Shown: piece after piece, positions 43,601-55,300 of the stretch | Layout: the number at the start of each line of letters is the position of its first letter | How positions within the stretch are numbered: the stretch's first letter is position 1 | NCBI RefSeq assembly: GCF_052324685.1 | Contig: NC_135221.1 | Location: forward strand, 7,237,375-7,301,374 | DNA from: Brachyhypopomus gauderio | Lineage: Eukaryota; Chordata; Actinopteri; Gymnotiformes; Hypopomidae | Length of the DNA stretch: 64,000 nt | Reading direction: 5' to 3' | Program-made: the position numbers and the translations under genes | Notes under the pieces: model-generated | The model's database searches: none | Seen by the model: only the letters and a program-made list of their open reading frames with translations | Told to the model about the DNA's origin: nothing

Positions 43601-46600
43601 GTCTCTCTGGGCACAGGCTGTGCGTATTTACATGTGGGAGCGGAGCTGCTCATCTTGACACAGGCCTAAAGACAACGAGGCAGAAGCAGCCTTTGGTCCT
43701 TCTGGCCCCTCAAGATTTAAAATCTGTGTCGCTGACAGCCTTGTCTGACATCCACCCCATTTCTTATCCTGACAGGAAGCTCACCCTTAATGGCAAGAAG
43801 GGCTTCTAGAGAATGAGATTGTGTTGTCAGTGCAGGGCTTGAGCTGTCGACCTGTTTCAGTGTTTGTTTGCAGGCCAGTGCAGTGTTTGCTGGCCTCCTT
43901 CAAGTCTTTCGTCCTGCTGAAGTTTTCCTTCTTAAGCTGCTTTGCTTAATGCAAATCGCTGCTTCCCTGGCTGAGAAAAGCCTCAATTTGAGGATTGACA
44001 TGATGAAGGGGGGGGAATAAAAAGCAAGAAGTCTTATAAGATCACAGCAAAAGAAATGCTTCAAAGGCCACGTTTTAATTATCTGAGCTTTCTGGACTGG
44101 TCACTGAAGACATGTGACAATAGTCTCGGTGGAGCAAACTCTGTGTCGTGGTACTGTCATACCTTTGAGCTGTCTGTCCAAACTGTTTCACACACTGCTT
44201 AATATTACCTGTGCGAGCAAAAGCATGTATGCAAGGGGCAGTTGGAAAGTGATAAAGTGTGTGTCAGCGTGACACACTGTGTGACTGTAATTGTCGAGAA
44301 GCATGAGAATGTCCATTTTTTTCCGTGTGAGTAAGCACTGCTGCTTTGAAGCTGAACTCCCCGTGGAGGGACACGGATCTTTCAGTGTGTGGGAGAGCAC
44401 AGACCTCATTATTTCCCAAGCCGAACTCATCCCACACTCCCATCCCTTCCGTGAGCTCTTAAAGATTGGTTTCTCGTGCAACATTCTGCCTGCACGGTGT
44501 CACGCGTCTGCCCCGCAGGGGCAACGGTCCACACGTGCTCCGGAGGTCTCGTTCTGCTGATCTCCTCCGCGCGGGTATCCAGCTACGCTCCCGTCTCCCC
44601 GAATGAGGACTGCACCACACGGACGAAGTGAAAGGACGACCACATCCTGAACAACGGCACTACACTTCCACAGAGAACAGACGGTGACAGAGGTGGAGAT
44701 CTAATGGGTGTTTAGCCCTGTTTAGACTCTTTGTTTGATCACGGTTGAGAACTCTACTTGTAACAGTGGTGTTACAAAAAGGAGAATCCTTTCTGAGATC
44801 CTCTGACTAATTTTATTTTAATTGAATAATAACATTAAGGGATGTTCTTTATGGTCCCACACGTCAGTGTAGTGAATGTACGTAATACACAGCTTTACTG
44901 ATTATATTCAACAGTGCACCAGAGCAGTCAGATATGTTCTTTTCTATCCCAGAGGCACCATACCAACACTAAAAACCTAATTCCAGTCTGGCTAAATGAT
45001 TAAATCTTACTAACTTACACTTAGCTGCTAAGCATGAACCTTCTCTCAACCTTTAATCGGATCTTAACACTAAGCCTACTGTATTTTTAATCTCCTGGCA
45101 GAATTTTATTTGCACCGAGGACTAAGCAAATAAAATAAATCCATAGGCCTTGTACTGTGTTTAACTCATCAGTTACTTTCTTAGCAAAAGGGTTTTTTTA
45201 TTAATTAAATATTTTTTTTCTATTCTTCTGTTTGCTGGATGATATATATTTCCTGTGCCTGCAGTGTGCAACCTGCCAGTTTAGTGATTCAAAAAGCAGA
45301 GGTGCCAGGTGGGTGTGGACTGCCTGCCTCATAAAACACGAGTGCCAGGGGCAAACTGGAGGGCTAAAGATGATATAGACAATAAGGAGGCAGTATATTT
45401 CTGTAAGTGTAACAGAGCTGCAGCTCATGTGGTTTGTCAAACACAGAGACAGCAGTCCCATGTTTAGCAACAAATGAAATCCTCCTGTGAGAGGTGATTC
45501 AGTGTCTCCAGTGACTGTAACAGACAGCCTTCCAGTTCACGCCATATGCTTCCAAGTCATTGCGTACTGTGTAACAGCTGGGCACCTGTGTGAAATATCA
45601 CCGTAGCACAGTGCCACCACCACCCACACATCTTCACTCCTGGCTCTAGACACTTTTCTCTCTAGTTATTGTGAGGGATTCACCATTCCTGCCACATACA
45701 TCACTCTGTGTAGCACCTACTGGATATTTTTATAACACCACAAATCCCCCTCCAAAAAAGAAAAAAAAAGACTAGCCATGGTTCAACAGCTCTTGCACAA
45801 CTTAAAAATGATAAAGGAAAACTAAAATCAAAATGGATCTTTTTGATTGATGTCCTTCATTGCTGTTTTTATAATATGGCTTGTGAGAGAAAAAATATAT
45901 TAATCAACATGTACTGTTTTAACAGTACAGTCAATGAAGAGTGGATATAATCAGTTCCCACCCAAATAGGCATTGGGAAAAACTGAAGCTTTCCATATGG
46001 TCTTTAAAAAACCAAACTACAAAATTTGGATCAGATTTGAACGTCTAAGTCTATTATTAGCTACAACATTAAGCTTTTTAAAAATTACTATGTTATAACA
46101 TAATTTAACCTAACAGAGTTATAACATTAATTAGAACACTACAGGCAAGCATGGCACTGATATTCAACCACACATTATTCTTACTAGTAATATTTTCTTT
46201 CTGTAAATTAAGCTGAAGCTCAGATCTCCAAGTTGTTGGACAAGCAAAACAAATCATGTGTTTAACTATTAACACAAGCCATGAGGACATGAGGACATGT
46301 GTCATCCCTGTTCATCTTCTGTGCAAAAAGAAAAAGATCTGTGAACTCAAGGAACTTGAGGAAGACCACACTGATGGACAGTAATGAAGACTGCATTTCA
46401 CAGTTTGACTCAATGATTCAATTAAGACTGCATAACGCAGTGCAATTCAGGGCGTACACACTTGATCCTGGATGGATCTTTTGGCTGACCTTTCAGAAAA
46501 TGACATTTTAAACCATTACTTGAGCATGAATTTCAATCATAGAGACATCCATCTGAATTTGTTACCAGGCAGAGCTTTGTAAGATTATCTGATTTTTAAG

Positions 46601-47571
46601 ATTTCTATGTATGAGTTTCTTATTTCGTGCAGACACACAAAACTGATTATGAGGGTAAAATTCAAACACCTTTAACAGAATCTTCACAGAATGCATTTCC
46701 TTTAGTATTTCAGGTCACACTCATATAAATTTAATCAACACTGAATATAACGGTCCTGGAAAGAGATGAACTGTGGTGATTTTATATGACTACACATTTT
46801 CGTACTCCCCATCACTTTAACTGACACCTACACAAGAAAACGCACTGGGGTAAAAAGGCACTGAAGCACCATGAACGGATGTGAAGGTGGTGGTTTTACT
46901 GCACTATGAGTGCTAGCATTAGCTCATCAGCTTCTAGCTAATTCAGCATTTGGAGTTGTTCTCCATCACCTCACATAATTGTAAAATCAGGATGTTATTA
47001 CAAAGATGCAAACCACTACACAATAATGTGAAATATCGACAAATAAAACAAGATATGAGCAGATATTCAGGAGTCACTGTACATCATTGCTACCCTAGAA
47101 TGGCTTCCATTATGCATGTTTTACAGTACAAAACTCTTTCTGTGGAAAAGGAAGTTACTCTGAAATGGACCCCCTCCCTCAAATAAATTAATCAGGCTAT
47201 CCAGTGTTGAGTGCATTTCGTATTGGAAGTGGTCTAATAGCAGTTCATTGGGATTTTCCTTAATTAAAACATAGCTCACCCACAGGGACACAGTTCTTAT
47301 AGCAATAGCTCTAGGTGCGTTCAAAGAAATGCAGAGTCATTAAGATCTCTTCAAAGAGAGGAGAGCACAAAATAAATGAGCTAAGGAGAAAAATGAAAGT
47401 TTTGTGCACTCTTCATGAAACATTAAGCAGTCTTGATGAATCACACAAGGTAAGCACTAAACATAAGATGGCACAAATCAGGCCTGGTGTTTGTTTTGGG
47501 GTTGTTAATTGATTGAGACAACTGTGTCCATCCAGGACAACCAAAGGACAACCAAAGAGTTTTTTTCGTTT
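40276..47571. other. Intergenic region between CART and C15orf40
   Basis: About 7.3 kb with no supported gene. A (CT)n tract occupies 40587-40642. Short open frames (for example 42054-42236, 44291-44560) have no recognisable motif or adequate start. The C15orf40 3' untranslated region lies at its right end. Confidence 0.55.
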
Positions 47572-48508
47572 TCAGGAACCTTGAGAAGCCTCATTCTTCA
47601 GTCTTTCCAGGAGCTCCTCTTGACTAATAGAGGCGTTAACTTTAACTATCTTTTCTCTGGATTTACCACCCTGAAATATAATAACAAACACAAACACACA
47701 CACACACATTATGTAGTCAATTACATAAAGATGGCGAAACAAAGTCAATACAAAATAATCACGGGGTTTTCGTATTATAAATGATAAATATCTTAATTAA
47801 AGTCTAGGCCCATTTGGACATTTTATCGCCGTAAGGTGTACCTTATCTAGGCTTATCTCACTCTTCCTCAACACCAGCACTTTGGATAAGTACCGCAGAA
47901 GTTCGGCGTTGGCCTCGCCGTCTGTGGGGGGGGCTGAGATGGCCACACCCACCGCCTCCGAGCTCACGTCTGACCGCAAACAGCCATGTCAGTACTTCAA
48001 CATTGTTGCTTGAATTAGTATTGAATAAGATAAAGGCTCTTTGCAGCCAGCTCAGAAACGCAGGCTCCCATTGATGTGGAAGATCACAACATTAGCAAAT
48101 ATACACCACCATTTTAAGCATGGGATGAAAGCACACAGAACAGAGGAAACATAGTCTGTTTCACCAAAAGTGATACACGTTTTATCAAATGTCCATAAAA
48201 CTATGGAATAACCAACCTGTGACAGCATTTTGCTTTGCTCCAGGCTTTGCGTGTATTGCGATTGCAAATTCACCGTCTTTGATTTTGGAAACTGGACCGG
48301 TCGGCGTTGCTTGTTGTTTCTGAACACTTTTAGTCTGAGCAGATATGAGGCATCAACATTAATCACTTAACACCAACGAATCTGAAATTATGGAAGAATT
48401 TACGCCAGTTACGTAACTCAAATTCTGCAGTGATAAACAACAAATAAATAAAATGACACTAGGAAGTTCAGATCCTACCGATTTGTCTTTTTTGTCTTTT
48501 TTGGGCAT
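47572..48508 (-). CDS. c15orf40: C15orf40 homologue, UPF0235/DUF167 family protein
   Basis: Small conserved protein of the YggU/DUF167 fold; its molecular function is not established. Exons are 48508-48479, 48334-48217, 47969-47842 and 47670-47572, all GT-AG and in phase, giving 124 residues from [10 protein letters not shown]. Family motifs are visible: [17 protein letters not shown], then [20 protein letters not shown], and [10 protein letters not shown] near the end. These match the human protein as I recall it ([38 protein letters not shown]). An in-frame upstream ATG at 48598 would add about 30 residues rich in Arg, His and Ser. It is divergent from the glutaminase-like gene, with about 0.7 kb between starts. 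C15orf40 lies in human 15q25 near SH3GL3, in agreement with the downstream neighbour. Confidence 0.93.
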
Positions 48509-48598
48509 CTTCCCGTGAGATACTCTTCCGTGGAGAAACACAGCCGTGCTCAGTCGTTTATGAAACACCTCAGCGTGTGTAAATGGCGGTATTCTCAT

Positions 48599-49301
48599 AA
48601 AACTACGTAGAGTCTGACAGTGCATTAAGTGCGGTGGTGTAGATTTAAAGTAAGCTACTTTAACACAAGTTAGCTGGTTAGCCGCTTTAGCTATCAAAAC
48701 ATGTCAGATAAAGAACTTTGCGCATGTCGTGAAATGTGCGCTGTGGTGCGTCAACTCTGCGTCCAAAACACGCAGGAAGGTTGATTTAGAGAAAGAATGA
48801 CGAATTCAGATTAAAGTCATTCTCCAATCTCCAGATTCTTCTACTTCAGGCATGGCAGTAAATTCTTTGGATGCGATCTAAATTATTGGGCATATCTGTT
48901 TAATGTCATGCAAATAGTGACTAAAATGGCAGTAGTATTAGTAGGCTAGTTTTAAGTTTCTAATCTGATCAAAAGTTGTTATACTTCATCTGCTACAACT
49001 ATTACATTTCTTACTGCTGTTCTCTAAAACATTTATACATAATCCACCACTGTCTACAAGTTTACAACGGTAAAGTCTTCTAGTCCCTCCTAGTCATTTA
49101 AATGCAGGCAGTCATGTCCCTCCTCCCGGTGGTTGGAACTGAGATGGTGTTTCTGGCTGTCTAGACGCAGTTCGAAACTCACCTCTACAAGGTTTACACC
49201 CAGTGATAGCAAACGCGTAGACCATCACTAGTCTAGCAGCTTGAGACATCTCACACAGGACTGTGGGTGGAGTGTAACAGTAATTTGAAGTCAAGACCAT
49301 A
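48599..49301. promoter_or_regulatory. Shared divergent intergenic region of C15orf40 and the glutaminase-like gene
   Basis: About 0.7 kb separates the two divergent starts. It has only modest CpG content near 48.7 kb and no clear TATA box. Shared control is possible but not shown. Confidence 0.35.
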
Positions 49302-52300
49302 ATGGAAAATAATTCAAACCAAGAAGCAGATGAAAATCCTTATGTCTGGTAAGATTATTTTCTTTCTATTTTGAGGTGTTACTTGAGGTGTTACTTAGGG
49401 AAAATATTATTTTTTCACATAGTCTTGAAATATAATTAAAAAAATTAGAGAACAGTAATAGTTCAGAAGCACATTGAAGTTATGCTGACAATTTTGTCAC
49501 AACATAAGACACTCAAGACGCCTCATGACTAGACTTGTACCAGCACAGATTATAAAAGTCTGTAGTTGTGACTGTTACTGCAGCTTCTGAGTATCAGTGC
49601 ATGTGACTGATCTTTCCACCTGTGCGTTTGCCTTCATTAACACCAACGGAAACAACACACTCCTGTCTGCATCTCTGGTTCTCTTGCTTATCTGTTGCTT
49701 GGAGAGGGAAAAAAAGTCTGACATTTTTTTATCAGTTTCCAGAGAACGCCCTCTCTGCGTCGCAAATGGAGGAAACGTTACGGGGGTTTGGACGGCAACA
49801 AACTGCTGGATCCAAACGAAGGCGATGACATGAGAGGTACCGGCCTACAATCAGCACTGCTCTAGCCTGTCATTTGGAAACGGCCCACGTGACTTTACAG
49901 CCCATCATTTTCACTGACAGTGGTCTCTAACTTTGGGTGTAACAGTTAGTAATTGTCCTTTCATGCTAGCCTAGAGGCAGCTTTTCTGACCCAAATCCCA
50001 TTTTAAAATATGGCAGAGTGAAACCACAAAACAGATCTGAAGTCAGCTTCAAAAAGGAGCCCTAACAATATGGGGCGGTCAGAGAGTGGCGCACTCCTGC
50101 AGACAGCCTGTTAAGTGGGCCTGTGGTTTGAGTTTTGGGTTGGACAACTTTTGGGAGAAACCGGGTGTGTCTGCAAGAGAAACCGACTCAAGATGAGGCA
50201 CTGTGATGTTTTCTATGTTTTCTGTGTGGTTTGTTTTCTGAATTAATGACTTATAAAGAAATAAGCCACACTGAATTATACTGATATTCCCATCAATATT
50301 TTATTTTAGGAATGATAAATTGTGACTTTTTGTCTCTTAATCTTAAGTTACAGGAATGTACTTTCATTGCTTAAAATGTCTCAGTGATAAAAATGTCATA
50401 ATTTACTTACTTTGAATACTTAACCATGAGTAATAAAAATAAGGAAAGTAGTCTCGTTTTTCTTCAGACGTCTGCTTCAGTGGCTCCTGCTTTGCTCTGT
50501 GGTCCATAGGCTCTTTTAATAACCAACTGGAGTATTTAAACAGGTTTCATGGATTCAAACTGCTGGTATATAGTTACTGTTAGAAGTGTTTTTGCTACAG
50601 ATAGCCAGGCCCAAGCCCAGACTTAAACGGTTGGCCATGTTTGCACAACTTTGCCTGGAATGCACCAATATAACTAGATATAGAATCTACTTTCTCTGAA
50701 AAAAAATGTTTTTTATGACCTTCCTCTCCAAAGTGGCATGTAGAGGTTGCACACAAGTTTATTTCAGTTTCCCAGTATGTATTGAAACCCAATCTGGCAG
50801 TTGGTATGTCTAATGCCCTTTAGAACACACTCTATGTACTCTATGAGTTATGCATATAGGCACTTTGGATTTACACATTAAACAATCTATGACATAAAAC
50901 CCCAATACAAAAAAACTGTCCTGAGATTGAAAATAGAAATTACAATTATAACTCACACCAACTCCAGCATGTTTGCTGTTATGCTTTTGCGTGGAATTCA
51001 GAGGTCATGAGAGGGTGCGACCCCTCTGCTAAAATACCTCTGGCCATCTCACCCTACAATGTCCTTACCCCACATCCTCTCATCATTTCGGGCCACCGCA
51101 AGTGAACGAATATAAAAATACTTTGATTGCTATTTCAGTATCAGTCCAAGGAGGTCTGCTTCTCCCATCTCACCTCCTTTCTCCTCCTCCTCTGCACTCC
51201 CTCCTCCTTTTTAGATAATGGTGTGATGACAGAGGGGATCCCAGGGCGGAATGCAGGCCCGGAGAGAAGTGCAGAAGTTGAGGTGCACGCTCTGTCTTGC
51301 TCATTCACCCACCGCCACATTCTCACACACGTTGTCCACAGGTGGCCTCACGCAGGGAGGGAGGAGAACATCTCCTGATTCAAACAGATATGAAAGGACG
51401 AGACCCGTAACCAAAGGCGATGGAATGAACTTCCCCGGCTGTCCGCACAGCTGAGACACTGGATAACAACTATTTGAAAGTTGCTATTCTTTACCGCTCT
51501 ATATAATGAGATTCTAAATACACATCATGCTTCCTCACAGTGAGTCAAACTCAAGGAGGCCACTGTAATATTTTGGTGATATCAGGAAGAACATTACATT
51601 ATACACAGCATGGCCTTGGTTGCCGGTTATGCTAGAAAAACCTACCCACACAAGGTAATAAGGCGAGGCTAAGCCAACGTGTCCTTTAATAAAACCACCC
51701 CTCCAGGCACTCTTGTTGTTGCTGTTGTCAGCCGATTCAACACATTCGTCATCTGCCGTGTTACCTTGTAAAGGTATCAATTAGTTTTTCCCTCCAAGAG
51801 CAGCACCTGCATTTACTCAGACATCAAAGAGCGTTCTGCACTGTGCCTTAAGGCTGTAGACGGTGCATCTCATATATCATGTGGATTCAAGTTCCTGTAA
51901 GCCCTTTAAATAAGCTAATTCAGATGTTTCCTCAACACCCAGAAGGAAAGCACTCTGATTAAAACCAGACAGTGGTTGATTTATCGCACAAACAAACAAG
52001 TTATAAACAATATAACCATTATACATTTTAAACAATTTAAACATTTTATTTGCATGCATTGTGCATTTATATATGTGTGTATTTTTCAGAAGAGTAGTCT
52101 TTCAGGGAACATTTCAGGGAACATTCCTCATGTTGTGCCAAGAAGCGTTCGGCTATCTCCAAGGTCTGTGAACTTAACATCTCCAGGCTCAACAGGTACA
52201 ACCACAGAGAATGTGTGTTTTAGTCTTCTCTATCTCTCTCATCACAACATGCTACCAAAACATTGTTATATCCTTTATATAACAGCAACAATAATCATTA

Positions 52301-55300
52301 CTATTATTGTTATTTTCATTATCATTATTGTTATTACTTGGTTATGAAGAATAGCCTTTCCCCATAATTACTGAAATAGTCCCACGGCTTTAAAGACGGA
52401 CTTCACCGTATTTCCCATTGGACACATTCTAAGTATTTATTGAATGGTTTCTGGGAGACTCTGGCAATTTTTACATCTGTTATGTAAATACTTCCTTAAA
52501 GATAATTTAAATAAAGTAATTACTGCAATTAAGCAATTAATACACGCATAGTTAACACTCCACATAATACACACATAGTAAACACTCCACAAAATACACA
52601 CATAGTAATTCTGCTTTTACAGTTCATTGAATGATTGTATTTGCCTACTGTGTTTTCATAACAACTGAACAAGTTAAGCAAACAACATTCTCAGGAATGT
52701 TTCTTTAAGAATGTAAATATCACTTTGAGCATGTCATTGGGCTAGTTTGAGTAAAACTCATGGTGTTCTGTTGCTTGTAGCCATAACTGGCACAAAAACT
52801 CTTTTTTTCATGGTTTTTTTCATTTACAACCAATGACCAACCTCACACTGCTGAGTGCTGAATGAGCTGGCGAAGACCGGTACAACATACCGAGAGTTTC
52901 TACGCTGCTTCCAGCAGATCTAACAACAGCGCAGAAGAAAATAGAATCACAACGGGAATATGTTGTACCAGAAATATGTTAATATTACCTTACTGTCTTA
53001 AAAAATATTTTGATGAATATCAATTGGCATATATGCAGGCATAAATATGATTAGAATTTATCTTGCCAATCATTGGTGGTGAAAAAGCAAAATTTTGAAA
53101 CTGCATATTTTGATACAAAAAGGCATGTAGAAACATGCACAACGTAGGTATCACGTGCTATACCTTCATTTTTGTCCCGACACCGAGGCGGTAGAATGGA
53201 CTTCCCCTGAACTTTGAATTGCCAGTGTGTATGAAAGGTGCTATATAAATAAACTTGCCTTGCCTTGACTGTCCGTACAGCTGAGACACTGGATGTGTTC
53301 TGATGAAGACTCGCACTAATCTCTTCACGGAGTCACTGAGTTCTTAAACGTGATAGTATAGAATTCACGTGATGGTAGAATTGATGTGATGATATAGGAT
53401 TGACGTGATGATATAGGGTTGATGTGATAGTGTAGGATCGATGTGATAGTATAGGAAGACACTATAATGCTCACATGAGTTTGTTTTAAAAGATATTACA
53501 AAGTATATAAATTTAAATACGGAAAACCTCCCCTTTAAGAGCTGCTTTGGAGGATGAGGATTTGACCTAGTGTAATGTGAGTTTAATCTCTATCAGGAGA
53601 ACTTATCCAAAACGTTTTGTTGTCAGTAAAAACTGCAGTGTCACACTCTTCCTCCCAGGCGTACCAGCATTCTGCAGCAATGGTGTAAAGGCCTTGTCCC
53701 TGCCAGCTGACCCAGAGCAGGCCCTCTCCCCCCAGCCCTGGCCCATGATCAGCAGGACGGAGACCCTCAACAGCCAGTCACACAAGAAAGTGTGAGTCTC
53801 ACACTTCTCATTCTAGCGACATTTAAAGAAACACGCGGTGTGGCCCAAATGTGCTTAAGGTCATTTGTGCTGCGTTTGTGCTGATACGTGCTGATGACCC
53901 GTGCTTCACTGCCACCGTTCTCCAGGGCTGCTGACGTGTTGTTTGACAGCTTTGCATCTGGAGGGCGAGTCAGCACAGATCGCATGTTTGAGGTAGCGGC
54001 GAATGGCAGTATACCTGGACAATCTCTTCATAACTGTTCTGCTGAAGGCATGTTAGATGCTGTGGGTGTTCCTCCTCCCCCTCAGACGCTGTGGAGCTGT
54101 GGCATTTTACGCACCGACCCGCGGATTAAAGGCTGCTACGCGTTGATGAGGAAGCTCCAGGATGCTGACGGGGCCGTGAGCAGAAGCACCTTCCACAGGT
54201 ACTGATGAGCCCTTCACCTTCGTAAATAAGAACTTCAAGCCTGAAATAAACCAGTCAGGCAGGTTCTGATCGGCTCCGGATGTTCTGCCGCAGGTGTGTG
54301 ACGGGTTTCGTGTCCTTCATCCTGAAGGCCTTGCAAGGCAGATTTGTCCTTCCCGATTTCTCCACATTCACCGAGGAGACCCAGAAGTTGTTTACTAAAT
54401 GCAAGCAGCTGTCTTCTGTGAAGGTGTGTGACTTCATTTCAGCTTTTCTTCTTTGGGCCTGTTCAAAGTCTCATTTTTTTAGAAATGTCAATGACTTTTA
54501 ATCTTAATATGTCAATATCTGAATGACTTTAGTGTACTTGAATAATGAGTTGGTGAGTCATATGCACGGCTGCGTTTTCCACCAGGAGAAAGAAGAGGGG
54601 AATGAGAATGCTGGAACGTGGGGGGTTTCCATCTGCACGGTGGATGGGCAGAGGTACAGAAGCACGATTGCCTATTTTGAAACACATAAGAACTCCACAT
54701 CACCAAGAACTCCACAACAGCCCTTCAAGAGGCTTGGGGTCTTGGGTTCTTGGGTCTTGGGTTCTTGGGTTCTTGCCCATGTGCTGCATTCTCAGCACTC
54801 TCTGTGCCATCGCGTTGTCAAGATGTTTTTGCCTGATGGATGAGCTTTAGATTCTGCTTACGTCAGATGTGCCTGTTTGGTTTTGGCTGCAGACTTTCTC
54901 TCGGTGACTGGGCAGAGCCTTGTGTTCTGGGAGAGGTGTGCTGGGCTCTTGTTTACGGGCTTGCGGTGGATCAGCTTGGAGTCGACTATGTACACAGATA
55001 TGTAGGGGTGGATGAATATGCCAAGTATGAATCCCCGTTTACTTTAAACAAACAAGGTAAGAACAAGAGGCCATATGTTACAGCCCACACTGTCATCTGT
55101 ACCAAGCAGTAAATAACACACAGGTATACACTGATAAACCTTTTTAGGCCAGGTTAAATAAAACTGGTACTGTTTCCTATCTGTAATAGTAAGTGTAATC
55201 CTGAGCTAAATCCCTATTGAGGGTGTATTTTATGTAAAGATCCTCAAACAATGTAGACTGTGTTGGTGTGGTTGGGTTATTCTGGGTTGCAGGTGTCCCT

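Noticed and set aside
44291-44560. 89-codon frame in a slightly CpG-richer stretch
   Set aside because: No recognisable domain, no convincing splice partner, and no homologue that I recognise.
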